A stretch of DNA of 58,445 nucleotides from an uncultured Clostridia bacterium (GTDB lineage: Bacteria > Bacillota > Clostridia > Peptostreptococcales > Anaerovoracaceae). The stretch's first letter is position 1. Each line of letters starts with the position of its first letter. The notes beneath the pieces are model-generated. The model saw only the letters and a list, made by a program, of their open reading frames with translations. It did not search any database and had not been told where the DNA came from. A program made the translations under genes and the position numbers. Positions 27,125 through 38,453 of this stretch are shown in pieces. The stretch lies in contig CALXBQ010000027.1 in assembly GCA_944386595.1 (NCBI GenBank), positions 1 through 58,445 of the forward strand. The letters run 5' to 3'.

Positions 27125-27581
27125 CCCTGAATTCCTCCGCTATTCTTCCGCTCTGCCCGTCGGTGCAGTAGAAGATGTAGTTTCCCTTCTGAAATACTAT
27201 ATGGTCGTTTAAGAGGGCCACCTGCTCGGGCCCGTATCCTTCAAAGGTCTTTATCTGCGCGTCGACTCTCGAATCAATAGCGTCGCGAACAGGGGATACC
27301 GCATCGCGGCTCGATCCCTTGACGATGAGAAGCTCGTTGACGCTTAGGGCTTCGGTCCCCTTGAAGTAGATAACCCCTTCGTAGCTGTTTACATCTATGC
27401 CGAAGTAGTGCATTACATCTCTTGCCGTGCCTTCCTCCATGGCTGCAACGGCTTCGTCCTTAACAAGGGCCTCTTTTATCTTATCCATGGAGACGTCTTT
27501 GGCGTTCTGATCGGAGTAAACATAGAAAAGAAACGCCAGAAGAATCAGCCCGAATACTACTTTCTTGATTATACCTTCCAT
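27114..27581 (-). CDS. DUF4358-like lipid-anchored or membrane-anchored protein
   Basis: 155 residues. One N-terminal membrane segment (about 7-23: VVFGLILLAFLFYVYSD) precedes an extracellular domain with VDVNSYEGV-type and FKGTEALSVNELLIVKG segments typical of DUF4358 (assigned from memory). Function unknown. It is regularly seen in MBOAT/SGNH clusters of clostridia. Stop and start overlaps on both sides show a tight operon. Confidence 0.75.
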   Translation of the reverse strand: MEGIIKKVVFGLILLAFLFYVYSDQNAKDVSMDKIKEALVKDEAVAAMEEGTARDVMHYFGIDVNSYEGVIYFKGTEALSVNELLIVKGSSRDAVSPVRDAIDSRVDAQIKTFEGYGPEQVALLNDHIVFQKGNYIFYCTDGQSGRIAEEFRDVI

Positions 27582-28376
27582 TTACTCTAATCCCGCCTTT
27601 TCCATCATGTTCTCCAGCCAGATAGGGTAGTAGTCGGTGCTCACGTGAACGCCGTCTCCTGCATAGAACTCAGGGTGCTCCTTCAGGATAGAGGTGTTGT
27701 CTATATATTCAATGTCAAGCTTCTTGCACATCTTCTTTATTGCCTTGTTGTAATCCTCCCACTTGTAGAAGTATCCGCCGCTTTCGATTTTGGCATCGGA
27801 CGGCTTGGATATGGAGTTGATAAAGATCTTAGTGTCAGGTGTGGTCTTCATGAAGTTTTCTAGCAAAGCCTGATACTGCTCGATGAAGAGATCTTCGTTA
27901 CCGTTATACATTCCCAGGTCGTTCATACCGTAGCTGAAAAATGCATTCTTAGGGTACATTGCAGCAGCCTGGGCGAACATATCGGAACTGTTCATCACGG
28001 AACCTCCGATAGCACAGAACACCTGATCCGAGCCCAGATAACCGTATACGGAAAGACCGTCGGTGATAGAGTCTCCGAGAACGACGCTGCCTCTGAAAAT
28101 CTTCCTGTAGTCGGGGCCGGTCTGCTGAGTGCCGCCGCCGGAACGGGAGGCCTCGTATTCTTCAATCTTCTTCTCCACGTCTGCTACGGTAGAGTAATTG
28201 AACTCCGATACTGCAGTCACATTTTCTTTAACGACGGATACGGCGTAGTCAGCCTTCTTATTGGTTCTGAACAGGTTGAACAGAAAAACTCCCGTAACGC
28301 AAATAAGAACTATTAAAACGATAATAGTTCCTATAAGCCTGGGTGTATTGGATTTTTTAGTATTCGTACTTCTCAT
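27582..28376 (-). CDS. membrane-anchored SGNH/GDSL hydrolase
   Basis: 264 residues. The N-terminal anchor is at about 13-35, a linker follows, then the SGNH domain. Block I is VLGDSITDG with the nucleophilic Ser (101-105), block III is YGMNDLG (150-153), and block V is GDGVHVS with Asp241/His244. It probably acts as an esterase or acyltransferase on the surface polymer modified by the MBOAT/DHHW pair. First gene of the operon. The best ribosome site (AAAAGGGGA) sits 11 bases from the ATG, after a two-codon ATG-TCT-TAA. Confidence 0.88.
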   Translation of the reverse strand: MRSTNTKKSNTPRLIGTIIVLIVLICVTGVFLFNLFRTNKKADYAVSVVKENVTAVSEFNYSTVADVEKKIEEYEASRSGGGTQQTGPDYRKIFRGSVVLGDSITDGLSVYGYLGSDQVFCAIGGSVMNSSDMFAQAAAMYPKNAFFSYGMNDLGMYNGNEDLFIEQYQALLENFMKTTPDTKIFINSISKPSDAKIESGGYFYKWEDYNKAIKKMCKKLDIEYIDNTSILKEHPEFYAGDGVHVSTDYYPIWLENMMEKAGLE

Positions 28377-28453
28377 TTAAGACATAATCCCCTTTTAATA
28401 TATATAGATGAAACGATTTTTAACGTCACCTATAAGATTATATAGGAAAATGC

Positions 28454-28480
28454 CTAAAAATCAAGGGCTTAAACCCTTAA
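28454..28480 (-). terminator. terminator of the leu operon
   Basis: On the minus strand a 7-bp stem TTAAGGG/CCCTTGA is followed by TTTTTA just past leuB. In plus coordinates the arms are 28474-28480 and 28461-28467. Confidence 0.65.
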
Positions 28481-28493
28481 TTTTTCTTAAGAA

Positions 28494-29567
28494 TTACCCC
28501 ACCAGTTCTGCAACCTTTTCTCCCGTCTCTCTGGTTCCCAGCGGAGTATCGCCGCCGCCTGCTATGTCGAAGGTCCTGTATCCCTTTTTAAGGAATTGGT
28601 CTACGGCCTTTTCTATGGCGTCCGCTTCATCGGAAAGGCCCAGAGTGTATCTCAGCATCATGGCGACTGAAAGAATCGTCGCAAGGGGATTGGCTATATT
28701 CTTTCCTGCAATATCGGGAGCGGAACCGTGTACGGGTTCGTACATTCCGAAGTTTCCGTCCGCAAGGCTGGCGGAAGGGAGCATTCCGATGGAGCCGGTT
28801 ATCTGGCTGGCCTCATCGGAGAGAATGTCTCCGAAGATATTGCTTGTTAGTATTACGTCGAACTGCTTCGGGTTTCTGACAAGCTGCATTGCGGCGTTAT
28901 CCACGTACATGTTGTCGAGGGCGACTTCAGGATATTCCTCTGCAACCTCTGCCACGATTTTTCTCCAGAGTCTGGAACTGTCTAAAACGTTGGCCTTATC
29001 CACGCTGGTTACGTGTCTGTTTCTCTTCATCGCCATATCAAAGGCAGTCTTTGCGATGCGGCGGATTTCTCCCTCGGAGTATTTCTCCACGTCGTAGGCC
29101 ACGAGACCTTCCGGTGTTTCTTTTGTTGCGCGCTCGCCGAAGTATATTCCGCCGGTAAGCTCTCTTACCACAAGAATGTCGAGACCGCCCGCTATGATTT
29201 CCGCCTTGAGAGGGGAAGCTGCCGAAAGTTCGTCAAAGACCATTGCGGGGCGCAGGTTGGCGTAAAGTCCCAGTTCTTTTCTGAGCCCCAGGAGAGCTCT
29301 CTCGGGACGCTGGTCACCGGGTACGTCGTCCCACTTTGGACCGCCCACGGCGCCTAAGAGGACACCGTCGCTCTCTTTGCATATCCTTACCGTTTCGGAA
29401 GGGAGGCACTCGCCGACCTGGTCTATGGCGGCGCCGCCTGCGAGCACGTATTCGTACCTGAAGCTGTGTCCGTATTTCTCGCCGACTTTATCTAAAACCG
29501 AGGTGGCGGCATCAACCACCTCCGGGCCGATGCCGTCTCCCTTTATTACTGCTATGTTGTATTCCAT
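28494..29567 (-). CDS. leuB: 3-isopropylmalate dehydrogenase
   Basis: 357 residues. It oxidises and decarboxylates 3-isopropylmalate with NAD+, the third leucine step. Visible motifs: [17 protein letters not shown], the substrate-binding [27 protein letters not shown], and [19 protein letters not shown] for the NAD+ site. Last gene of leuACDB. Its ATG overlaps the leuD stop in TAATG. Confidence 0.97.
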   Translation of the reverse strand: MEYNIAVIKGDGIGPEVVDAATSVLDKVGEKYGHSFRYEYVLAGGAAIDQVGECLPSETVRICKESDGVLLGAVGGPKWDDVPGDQRPERALLGLRKELGLYANLRPAMVFDELSAASPLKAEIIAGGLDILVVRELTGGIYFGERATKETPEGLVAYDVEKYSEGEIRRIAKTAFDMAMKRNRHVTSVDKANVLDSSRLWRKIVAEVAEEYPEVALDNMYVDNAAMQLVRNPKQFDVILTSNIFGDILSDEASQITGSIGMLPSASLADGNFGMYEPVHGSAPDIAGKNIANPLATILSVAMMLRYTLGLSDEADAIEKAVDQFLKKGYRTFDIAGGGDTPLGTRETGEKVAELVG

Positions 29568-30055
29568 TATTTTCTCTCCTTAATGCTTGCCATGAGCCCG
29601 CCTGCGTTTATGATTCCTCTGATGAACTCAGGGAAAGGGGCTGCAGTGTACGTTTCATTTTTCGTAACGTTTCTGATTTCACCCTTTGAGAAGTCCACCT
29701 CAACCTGGTCGCCGTCGTCAATTCCTTTGCTCGCTTCCGGACACTCCAGAATAGGAAGTCCGATGTTTATGGCGTTGCGGTAGAAGATTCTCGCAAAGGT
29801 GGTGGCTATTACGCAGCTTACGCCGCTTGCTTTGATTGCTATAGGCGCGTGCTCACGGGAGGAGCCGCAGCCGAAGTTTTCTCCTGCCACGATTATGTCT
29901 CCCGGCTTGACGTTCTTTACAAATTCCGGATCTATGTCCTCCATGCAGTGGGAGGCGAGCTCAGCGTGATCCTTGGTGTTCAGGTATCTTGCGGGAATGA
30001 TTACGTCCGTATCGACGTTGTCCTGATATTTATGTACTCTTCCTTTAGCGTCCAT
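29567..30055 (-). CDS. leuD: 3-isopropylmalate dehydratase small subunit
   Basis: 162 residues from the ATG at 30055, with AAGGAGG upstream; a longer frame from 30088 overlaps leu[21 protein letters not shown] and [21 protein letters not shown] are the swivel-domain signatures of the short LeuD type found in clostridia and archaea. Together with LeuC it isomerises 2- to 3-isopropylmalate. Confidence 0.96.
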   Translation of the reverse strand: MDAKGRVHKYQDNVDTDVIIPARYLNTKDHAELASHCMEDIDPEFVKNVKPGDIIVAGENFGCGSSREHAPIAIKASGVSCVIATTFARIFYRNAINIGLPILECPEASKGIDDGDQVEVDFSKGEIRNVTKNETYTAAPFPEFIRGIINAGGLMASIKERK

Positions 30056-30065
30056 GGTTTCCTCC

Positions 30066-31325
30066 TTATAAACTTCTCGGGTCTGCAATTTTACCTGCTA
30101 CGGCTGAAGCTGCTGCTACCGCAGGGCTTGCCAGGTAGACTTCGGAGCCGGTGTGACCCATTCTTCCTACGAAATTTCTGTTGGTGGTGGAAACGCACCG
30201 TTCGCCGTCGGCAAGGATTCCCATGTATCCGCCGAGACACGGTCCGCATGTAGGGGTTGAAACGATGCAGCCGGCGTCGATGAACGTGTCGATGTATCCG
30301 AGGCGTATGCACTCCTTGTAGATGTGCTGGGTGGCCGGGATAACTATTCCGCGAACGCCTTTTGCGATATGGCGTCCCTTCAGGATTTCGGCGGCTGCGG
30401 CCATGTCGGAAAGGCGTCCGTTGGTGCACGAGCCTATTACAACCTGATCGATGGCAACGTCGCCCACCTCGTCTATGGTTCTCGTGTTTTCAGGAAGGTG
30501 AGGGAAGGATACGGTCGGCTTTATTTCGGATAAATCGATTTCGTAAACCTCATCGTACTCGGCGTCCTCATCGGCTTCATACACTGTGAATTCTCTGTCC
30601 GTGCGGGATTTCACGTATTCTTTCGTGACGTCGTCCACAGGGAAAATGCCGTTTTTGCCGCCGGCCTCTATGGCCATGTTGGCTATGCAAAGGCGGTCGT
30701 CCATGGAAAGGGACGCAACGCCCGGACCTGTGAATTCCATAGATTTATAGAGAGCCCCGTCAACGCCTATCATGCCTATGATGTGAAGTATCACGTCTTT
30801 GCCGCTTACGCATTTACCAAGCTTTCCCGTAAGATTGAACTTAATCGCTGAAGGAACCTTGAACCATGCCTGACCCGTTGCCATGCCTGCGGCAAGGTCT
30901 GTGGAGCCGACTCCCGTCGAAAATGCGCCTAAGGCCCCGTACGTACACGTGTGGGAATCTGCGCCGATTACCGCGTCTCCCGGAATGACAAGGCCTTTTT
31001 CCGGAAGAAGGGCGTGTTCTATGCCCATTTCTCCCACGTCGTAGAAGTTGTCGATGTCGAATCTCTTTGCAAAGGTTCTGCATGCTTTGCACTGCTCGGC
31101 GCTCTTGATGTCCTTGTTTGGAACAAAGTGGTCCATGACAAGGGATACCTTCGATTTATCGAATACGCCGTCAAAACCTGCGCCGTCAAATTCCGCAATG
31201 GATACGGGTCCCGTTATATCGTTGGCTAAAACCATATCCAGATCAGCCATGATAAGCTGTCCGGCTTTAACGGATTCCAGCCCCGCGTGGGCGGCCAGAA
31301 TCTTCTGGGTCATCGTCATTCCCAT
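30066..31325 (-). CDS. leuC: 3-isopropylmalate dehydratase large subunit
   Basis: 419 residues, the shorter homoaconitase-like LeuC type that pairs with a ~160-residue LeuD. The iron-sulfur cluster cysteines are visible: VIGSCTNGR, and [14 protein letters not shown] with the CxxC pair. [20 protein letters not shown] is diagnostic. The ATG has AAGGAGGAAATTATC upstream. Oxygen-sensitive [4Fe-4S] enzyme of the cytoplasm. Confidence 0.97.
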   Translation of the reverse strand: MGMTMTQKILAAHAGLESVKAGQLIMADLDMVLANDITGPVSIAEFDGAGFDGVFDKSKVSLVMDHFVPNKDIKSAEQCKACRTFAKRFDIDNFYDVGEMGIEHALLPEKGLVIPGDAVIGADSHTCTYGALGAFSTGVGSTDLAAGMATGQAWFKVPSAIKFNLTGKLGKCVSGKDVILHIIGMIGVDGALYKSMEFTGPGVASLSMDDRLCIANMAIEAGGKNGIFPVDDVTKEYVKSRTDREFTVYEADEDAEYDEVYEIDLSEIKPTVSFPHLPENTRTIDEVGDVAIDQVVIGSCTNGRLSDMAAAAEILKGRHIAKGVRGIVIPATQHIYKECIRLGYIDTFIDAGCIVSTPTCGPCLGGYMGILADGERCVSTTNRNFVGRMGHTGSEVYLASPAVAAASAVAGKIADPRSL

Positions 31326-31348
31326 GATAATTTCCTCCTTATGTATAC

Positions 31349-33058
31349 TTACTTTTTAATGAAGTGAATCTTCTTGTTCATTCTGTTAAGCGCGCTGACC
31401 AGAGCGTTAACGGAGGCCAGTATAATGTCCGTGTGCGTTCCCACTCCCCAGTAGGTGTTTCCGTTTACGTCGGCTATGCAGACGTAGGAAGCGGCCTTGG
31501 AGTTGGAATCCGCACTGATGGCGTGCTCCGAATATGTTATGAACTTATAGTCGAAGTGGTAGTTGGTCTTTTTCAGAGCGTTGCTGACTGCATCAAGACG
31601 GCCGTTTCCTTCGGCGTCCAGATGGAAGACCTCGTCGTTTATTACCACTCTCATCTTTACGCTTACGCTGCTGTCGTCCTCTTCTTTAGTGGAGGAAAGG
31701 TGACCGAAGGTAGCGTCCGTAATGTCGAGAGGGTCAAAGTCGTTTATATACTCCTTCGCAAAGGCGTCATATATCTCCTGAGGCTCCAGCTCTTCGTGGT
31801 TGTGGTCGGATATCTCCTTCATCATGTAGCCAACCTCGGAGCGCATGGCCTTAGGAATGTCAAATCCGAAGTTGTGCTCCAGGATATACGCTACGCCGCC
31901 TTTGCCGGACTGGCTGTTTATCCTGATAACGTCGCCGTCGTATTCTCTTCCAACGTCGTGAGGGTCGAGAGGCAGGTAAGGAACGGTCCACTTTGAAGGA
32001 TCCATCTCTTCACGCCACTTCATGCCCTTTGCGATGGCGTCCTGATGTGAGCCGGAGAAGGCCGCGAACACCAGACTTCCGCCGTACGGCTGGCGAGGAC
32101 TTACCTTCATTCCGGTGTACGTCTCGTAGGCGTCCACTACGGAAGGCATGTCGGAAAAATCCAGCTGCGGGTCGACTCCGTGAGTGAACATATTCATGGC
32201 CAGGGTAACTATATCAACGTTTCCCGTACGCTCACCGTTTCCGAAAAGGGTGCCCTCTATGCGGTCGCCTCCTGCAAGGATTCCGAGCTCGGCATCGGCC
32301 ACGCCTGTTCCTCTGTCGTTATGAGGGTGAAGGGAAACGATGACGTTCTCTCTGCAGTGAAGATGATTGCACATGTACTCTATCTGGTTTGCAAACACGT
32401 GAGGCAGCGACATTTCCACCGTGGCTGGAAGATTGATTATTACCTTCCTGTCGGCCGTCGGCTTCCATATGTCTATGACCTCGTTGCATATCCTGGCGGC
32501 AAACTCCATCTCGGTTCCGGTGAAGCTTTCCGGAGAATACTCGAACCTGAAATCGGACTCGGGATTTTTCGCGGCGTACTCGTTTATGAGAACGGCTCCG
32601 TCCTTTGCAATCTGTATGATTTCCTCCTCGGAAGCTCTGAACACCTGCTGCCTCTGAGCGAATGATGTGGAGTTGTAGAGGTGGACTATGGCGTGCTTTA
32701 CGCCCTTTAACGCTTCGAACGTCTTATCTATTATGTGCTTTCTGGACTGGGTGAGAACCTGAATGGTGACGTCGTCCGGAATTCTGTTCTCCTCAATCAG
32801 CTTTCTGACGAACTCGTATTCCGTCTCCGAAGCTGCGGGAAATCCCACTTCTATTTCTTTAAAACCTATCTTAACAAGAAAATCGAAGAAGCTTAGCTTT
32901 TCCTCAAGACTCATGGGAACGATAAGAGCCTGATTTCCGTCTCGCAAGTCTACGCTGCACCAGATGGGGGCCTTGTCGATGTGATCCTTTTCCATCCACT
33001 TTCCGCACGGTGCAGGAGGATTGTAGTAGCCGATTCTGTACTTCTCGTAGTTTTTCAT
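31349..33058 (-). CDS. leuA: 2-isopropylmalate synthase (LeuA type 2)
   Basis: 569 residues, the longer form of the enzyme. It condenses acetyl-CoA with 2-ketoisovalerate, the committed leucine step. [14 protein letters not shown] carries the metal-binding Asp and the catalytic Arg, and [19 protein letters not shown] has the HxH metal site. The C-terminal ~110 residues ([20 protein letters not shown] and on) are the LeuA dimer domain that binds leucine for feedback control. First gene behind the T-box leader. Confidence 0.97.
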   Translation of the reverse strand: MKNYEKYRIGYYNPPAPCGKWMEKDHIDKAPIWCSVDLRDGNQALIVPMSLEEKLSFFDFLVKIGFKEIEVGFPAASETEYEFVRKLIEENRIPDDVTIQVLTQSRKHIIDKTFEALKGVKHAIVHLYNSTSFAQRQQVFRASEEEIIQIAKDGAVLINEYAAKNPESDFRFEYSPESFTGTEMEFAARICNEVIDIWKPTADRKVIINLPATVEMSLPHVFANQIEYMCNHLHCRENVIVSLHPHNDRGTGVADAELGILAGGDRIEGTLFGNGERTGNVDIVTLAMNMFTHGVDPQLDFSDMPSVVDAYETYTGMKVSPRQPYGGSLVFAAFSGSHQDAIAKGMKWREEMDPSKWTVPYLPLDPHDVGREYDGDVIRINSQSGKGGVAYILEHNFGFDIPKAMRSEVGYMMKEISDHNHEELEPQEIYDAFAKEYINDFDPLDITDATFGHLSSTKEEDDSSVSVKMRVVINDEVFHLDAEGNGRLDAVSNALKKTNYHFDYKFITYSEHAISADSNSKAASYVCIADVNGNTYWGVGTHTDIILASVNALVSALNRMNKKIHFIKK

Positions 33059-33130
33059 TTTAAGATTGACCTCCGATTGAAAATATGATTATGGCGGCAG
33101 GGGACATATATATAATATGTAGAAACCGTT

Positions 33131-33161
33131 AAAAAAACCTCTCCAGCAAATGCTGAAGAGG
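33131..33161 (-). terminator. T-box attenuator hairpin
   Basis: An 11-bp stem with a 2-base loop (arms 33161-33151 and 33148-33138, one G-T pair), followed by TTTTTTT on the minus strand. It competes with the antiterminator containing the T-box sequence. Confidence 0.9.
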
Positions 33162-33330
33162 CGAATTATGTCCGCGGTACCACTCTTCTTGGCGCTAGTG
33201 CGCCCACTCGTTTTAAAATCTGCTCGGGGGTGAGACATCAGGGTTCCCGTAAAGCCTTTCACCTGGGCGGCTTCTCTCTGAGACGGGACGTCCCGGATTT
33301 ATTCCCTTCAACGCATCTTTAATTACCATA
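33131..33330 (-). promoter_or_regulatory. T-box leader of the leu operon (CUC specifier)
   Basis: On the minus strand, in order: stem I with AGAGAGAAGCCGCC and GGTGAAAGGC; a specifier CTC (33234-33232) followed by ACCCCCGAG; the T-box AGAGTGGTACCGCGGA (33186-33171); and a terminator CCTCTTCAGCA/TGCTGGAGAGG plus seven T (33161-33131). CUC is a leucine codon, matching leuACDB. Uncharged tRNA(Leu) should stabilise the antiterminator and allow transcription. Confidence 0.93.
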
Positions 33331-33332
33331 AT

Positions 33333-33361
33333 AATATAACGTAAGGCGCACCTTTTGTCAA
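33333..33361 (-). promoter_or_regulatory. promoter of the leu operon
   Basis: On the minus strand TTGACA (33361-33356) and TATATT (33338-33333) are 17 bases apart, directly upstream of the T-box leader. Confidence 0.8.
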
Positions 33362-33424
33362 TAAAATTTATTGTGCTTTTTACAAAACAAAATAAGATTT
33401 TTTTGTTTTGAAACACAAAAAGTG

Positions 33425-33452
33425 TTGACATTTATCATTGCAAGTCTATAAT
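33425..33452 (+). promoter_or_regulatory. promoter of the ilv operon
   Basis: TTGACA (33425-33430) and TATAAT (33447-33452) are 16 bases apart. A 6-bp inverted repeat ATGGTG/CACCAT (33461-33466 and 33478-33483) starts at the expected transcription start and might bind a regulator. No T-box was found here. Confidence 0.8.
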
Positions 33453-33542
33453 AGAAACATATGGTGGAAAACAGATACACCATGGGTAAGTTACAGCTTT
33501 TGTCAATGACACTTGAATGTTTTAGTTAGAAGGAAGAGACTT

Positions 33543-35204
33543 ATGAAACTGACAGGTTCACAGATCGTCATAGAGGTTCTCGCCGAGCACGGAGTAGACA
33601 CGGTCTTCGGCTATCCGGGCGGAGCGGCTCTTAACGTCTATGACGAGCTTTATAAGAATAAGGATAGAATCAGGCACGTTCTCACCGCCCACGAGCAGGG
33701 CGCAGCCCATGCGGCAGACGGATACACGAGAGCGACGGGAAAGACGGGAGTGGTTTTCGCCACCAGCGGCCCGGGAGCAACCAACCTGGTTACGGGTATA
33801 GCGACAGCCTACATGGACAGTATTCCCATGGTTGCGATAACGTCCAATGTACCGGACCATCTCATAGGAAGGGACGCATTCCAGGAGGTCTGCATTACCG
33901 GCATAACCATGTCCATAACCAAGCATAACTTCTTTGTAAACCATGTGGAAGATCTTGCGGACACTCTGAGAGAGGCTTTTAAGATAGCCGAAAGCGGAAG
34001 AAAGGGTCCGGTTCTCGTAGATATTACGAAAGATGCGTCTTCTGATATGACAGAATACGAGAGAAAGGAGCCCCTTCCTTTAAAGCCGCTTCCTAAGATG
34101 GAAAGAGAAGACATGGCGGCAATGGTAAGGTATATAAACGCGGCCGAAAAGCCCGTGTGCTACATAGGAGGCGGCGTTGTTTCCTCCGATGCATGCAGGG
34201 AGCTTGAGGAGCTCATTGAAAAGGCGGATATACCGGTGGTTCACACGCTGATGGCCGCAGGAGTCATAGGATGCGATAATCCTCACGACCTGGGAATGGT
34301 TGGAATGCACGGCTCGGTGGCGGCGAACAGAGCAATAGATCAGGCAGATTTGGTCATCGCACTGGGTGCCAGATTCAGCGACAGGGTGGCACTTAATCCG
34401 GAGAAATTCGCCCGCCGTGCGAAGATCATACAGGTTGACATTGACAAGAGCGAAATCAATAAGAACGTAGAAATAGACAAATGCTGCGTCGGCGACATAA
34501 AGGACTTTCTCACCAGAATCCTTCCGTACGTTGAGGAGAAGAAGCGCGCGGAGTGGAACGAGAGAGTAGGCGGCTGGAAGAACAAGGACCGCGTTTACAA
34601 GGACGCTCACTGCAAGCTCCATCCTGCGGAGGTTATCCATGCCATATGCGATATGACCGACGAAAACACCATTTACGTTACCGACGTAGGCCAGCATCAG
34701 ATGTGGGCGGCCCAGTTCATAAAGCACCACAAGGCTAAGAAGTTCCTCACCAGCGGAGGCCTCGGAACCATGGGATACGGTTACGGGGCGGCCATAGGGG
34801 CCAAGATAGGATGTCCGGAGGACAGGGTTATTCACATAACCGGCGACGGATCTTTTCACATGAACTTCAACGAAGGCTGCACGGCGGTAAGCGAGAAGCT
34901 TCCTATCATAACGGTCATCATGAACAATCAGGTTCTGGGAATGGTTTACCAGTGGCAGACTTTGTTCTATGAAAAGAGATATTCCAGTACCACCCCGGAG
35001 AGAAAGACCGATTATGTGAAGCTGGCGGAGGGCATAGGCGCCAAAGGCTTCAGGGCGGAGACCCCGGAGGAGTTTAAGGCAGCCTTTGAGAAAGCCCTCA
35101 AGGAGGACGGACCTGTCTGGATAGAGTGCATCATATCCAGGGAGGAAAGAGTTCTTCCGATGATTCCGAGCGGCAAGAGCGTAGACGACATGATTACAGT
35201 ATAA
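33543..35204 (+). CDS. ilvB: acetolactate synthase large subunit
   Basis: 553 residues from the ATG at 33543, with AAGGAAGAG upstream; the TTG at 33513 is unlikely. ThDP enzyme: the catalytic Glu lies in TAHEQGAAHAADGYTRATG, the FAD/CoA region is mid-chain, and the ThDP-Mg motif is ITGDGSFHMNFNEG...NN. It makes acetolactate and acetohydroxybutyrate, the first common step of valine, leucine and isoleucine synthesis. First gene of ilvBNCD-ilvA, read divergently from leu. Confidence 0.97.
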   Translation: MKLTGSQIVIEVLAEHGVDTVFGYPGGAALNVYDELYKNKDRIRHVLTAHEQGAAHAADGYTRATGKTGVVFATSGPGATNLVTGIATAYMDSIPMVAITSNVPDHLIGRDAFQEVCITGITMSITKHNFFVNHVEDLADTLREAFKIAESGRKGPVLVDITKDASSDMTEYERKEPLPLKPLPKMEREDMAAMVRYINAAEKPVCYIGGGVVSSDACRELEELIEKADIPVVHTLMAAGVIGCDNPHDLGMVGMHGSVAANRAIDQADLVIALGARFSDRVALNPEKFARRAKIIQVDIDKSEINKNVEIDKCCVGDIKDFLTRILPYVEEKKRAEWNERVGGWKNKDRVYKDAHCKLHPAEVIHAICDMTDENTIYVTDVGQHQMWAAQFIKHHKAKKFLTSGGLGTMGYGYGAAIGAKIGCPEDRVIHITGDGSFHMNFNEGCTAVSEKLPIITVIMNNQVLGMVYQWQTLFYEKRYSSTTPERKTDYVKLAEGIGAKGFRAETPEEFKAAFEKALKEDGPVWIECIISREERVLPMIPSGKSVDDMITV

Positions 35205-35217
35205 GGAGGATGGCAAT

Positions 35218-35721
35218 ATGTATATACCGCTTAAAAAAGAAATAGTGAGCATCCTCGTACTGAACCAGGCGAACGTTCTTAACAGAGTTGTAAGCATGTT
35301 CGGACGGAGAGGCTTCAACATCGACTCTCTTACGGTGTCGGCGACCAACGATCCGACCCTTTCGAGAATAACCATAGTGTTCAGCGCTACGGAGCGTTCC
35401 ATGCAGCAGATTATAACCCAGACAGAAAAGCTTGAGGTTGTAAAGAGCATCATGATAATGAACAGGGAGAACAGCCTGTACAGGGAGCTTCTCCTGCTGA
35501 AGGTGAACGCCGACAAGGAGCAGCGCAGCGAGATCAAGGAGATTACCGATATCTACAGAGCCAAGATCGTGGATCTTTCCAAGGAAAGCCTTATAATCGA
35601 GCTTACGGGAACTCCTGAAAAGCTCAACGGCTTCATGGACGTTATGGCGGACTACGATATAGCAGAGGTGTGCAGAACGGGAATCACGGGTCTCGAGACG
35701 AACACCAGACAGAGCGAATGA
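35218..35721 (+). CDS. ilvN: acetolactate synthase small (regulatory) subunit
   Basis: 167 residues. The N-terminal ACT domain (EIVSILVLNQANVLNRVVSM, FGRRGFNIDSLTV) binds valine for feedback inhibition. The C-terminal domain carries the conserved DIYRAKIVDLS and ELTGTPEKLNGF segments. AAGGAGG precedes the ATG. It directly follows ilvB. Confidence 0.96.
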   Translation: MYIPLKKEIVSILVLNQANVLNRVVSMFGRRGFNIDSLTVSATNDPTLSRITIVFSATERSMQQIITQTEKLEVVKSIMIMNRENSLYRELLLLKVNADKEQRSEIKEITDIYRAKIVDLSKESLIIELTGTPEKLNGFMDVMADYDIAEVCRTGITGLETNTRQSE

Positions 35722-35736
35722 TTTAAATCAACATAA

Positions 35737-36762
<1,026 letters not shown>

Positions 36763-36782
36763 AAGACAGTGAGGTTATGATT

Positions 36783-38450
36783 ATGGCAAGACGAAGCGAT
36801 AACGTAACCAAAGGCGTAGAAAAGGCTCCCATGAGAAGCCTTTTTTACGCTATGGGTTACACTAAAGAGGAGCTGGAGAGACCGCTTATCGGAGTGGTTT
36901 CGGCTCACAGCGAAATAGTTCCCGGACACATCCACCTGGACAAGGTTGCAGATGCGGTGAAGGCCGGAGTCAGAATGGCAGGAGGAACCCCTATAATGAT
37001 TCCGGCCATAGGCGTGTGTGACGGAATCGCAATGGGACATATCGGAATGAAGTATTCCCTTGCAAGCCGCGAGCTCATAGCAGACAGTGTGGAGACCATG
37101 GCCAACGCCCACCAGCTGGACGGCCTGGTTCTGGTTCCCAACTGCGACAAGATAGTTCCGGGAATGCTCATGGGAGCTTTAAGACTTAACATACCTACGG
37201 TGGTATGCTCGGGAGGCCCGATGATGAGCGGACTGGTTGACGGCGTTGAGACGTCTCTTTCCAAGATGTTTGAAGCAGTAGGAGCCAGAAAAGCGGATAT
37301 AATAGACGACGAGGGGCTTCTGGAATACGAGCAGAACACCTGTCCGGGATGCGGTTCGTGTTCCGGCATGTACACGGCAAACAGCATGAACTGTCTCTGC
37401 GAGGCGCTGGGAATCGCCCTTCCGGGCAACGGAACGGTTCCCGCCGTCCACAGCGGAAGAATAATGATAGCAAAGCATGCGGGAATGGCGATTATGGATC
37501 TGGTTGAAAAGGACATAAAGTCCAGAGACATAGTAAACGAGAAGTCCATAAGAAACGCTCTCGCCTGCGATATGGCCCTGGGATGCTCTTCAAACAGCGT
37601 TCTGCATCTTCTCGCTATAGCTCACGAGGCCGGCGTGGAGCTGGATCTGGAGCTTTTCAACGAGATGAGCGGAAAGACTCCTAACCTGTGCCACCTGGCT
37701 CCTGCAGGAGGCACACACATGCACGACCTTAACAATGCGGGAGGCGTTCAGGGAGTTCTTGCAGAGCTTAACAAACTGGGCCTCATAGACACATCGCTGA
37801 TGACGGCAAACGGCAAGACCGTGGGAGAAAACATTAAGGGCAAGGGTAGCCTGAATTCCGAAGCCATGAGACCTGCCGAAAATCCGTACAGCTCCACGGG
37901 CGGCCTTGCGATTCTCTGGGGAAATATCGCAAGGGAAGGCTGCGTGGTAAAGAAGAGCGCCGTTGCCGAGGAAATGCTCACTCACAGCGGCCCTGCAAGG
38001 GTATTCGACTGTGAAGAGGACGCCATAGACGCAATTTACAACGGCAGGATTGTCGACGGAGACGTGGTTGTAATAAGGTACGAGGGACCCAAGGGAGGTC
38101 CGGGCATGAGAGAGATGCTCAATCCTACCAGTGCTCTCGCCGGAATGAAGCTGGACAAGACGGTCGCTCTCATAACAGACGGCAGATTCAGCGGCGCAAG
38201 CCGCGGAGCCTCCATAGGCCACGTATGTCCGGAAGCTGCAAGCGGCGGCGAAATAGGACTTCTCAGGGAAGGCGACATTGTCGATATAGATATTCCGAAC
38301 TCCAAAGTCAACGCCAGAGTGACCGAAGAGGAATTCGCCGAGAGAAGAAAAACCTACGTTCCGAGGGAGCCTAACGTGAAGAGCGGCTGGCTCTACAGAT
38401 ATTCCAAGATGGTCGCTCCGTCATGCAAGGGCGCGGTAATGGAGGAATAG
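36783..38450 (+). CDS. ilvD: dihydroxy-acid dehydratase
   Basis: 555 residues from the ATG at 36783; the ATG two codons earlier lies only two bases from GAGG. The cluster ligands lie in [12 protein letters not shown] and [40 protein letters not shown] is diagnostic. It makes the 2-keto acids of valine and isoleucine. Iron-sulfur enzyme, consistent with an anaerobic host. Confidence 0.97.
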   Translation: MARRSDNVTKGVEKAPMRSLFYAMGYTKEELERPLIGVVSAHSEIVPGHIHLDKVADAVKAGVRMAGGTPIMIPAIGVCDGIAMGHIGMKYSLASRELIADSVETMANAHQLDGLVLVPNCDKIVPGMLMGALRLNIPTVVCSGGPMMSGLVDGVETSLSKMFEAVGARKADIIDDEGLLEYEQNTCPGCGSCSGMYTANSMNCLCEALGIALPGNGTVPAVHSGRIMIAKHAGMAIMDLVEKDIKSRDIVNEKSIRNALACDMALGCSSNSVLHLLAIAHEAGVELDLELFNEMSGKTPNLCHLAPAGGTHMHDLNNAGGVQGVLAELNKLGLIDTSLMTANGKTVGENIKGKGSLNSEAMRPAENPYSSTGGLAILWGNIAREGCVVKKSAVAEEMLTHSGPARVFDCEEDAIDAIYNGRIVDGDVVVIRYEGPKGGPGMREMLNPTSALAGMKLDKTVALITDGRFSGASRGASIGHVCPEAASGGEIGLLREGDIVDIDIPNSKVNARVTEEEFAERRKTYVPREPNVKSGWLYRYSKMVAPSCKGAVMEE

Positions 38451-38453
38451 GAC

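Noticed and set aside
28420-28450. Inverted repeat CCTATA/TATAGG upstream of the SGNH gene
   Set aside because: Short and A+T rich; no clear relation to a -35/-10 pair, so not called as an operator.
33461-33529. 22-codon open frame in the ilv leader (MVENRYTMGKLQLLSMTLEC and two more residues), considered as an attenuator peptide
   Set aside because: No ribosome binding site, no run of Ile, Val or Leu codons, and no terminator/antiterminator pair before ilvB.
34080-35537. Long antisense open frame opposite ilvB and ilvN
   Set aside because: Shadow of a well-conserved gene; no ribosome site and no recognisable protein. Similar antisense frames opposite ftsH (11751-13091) and rnr/brnQ (53193-54371) were rejected for the same reason.
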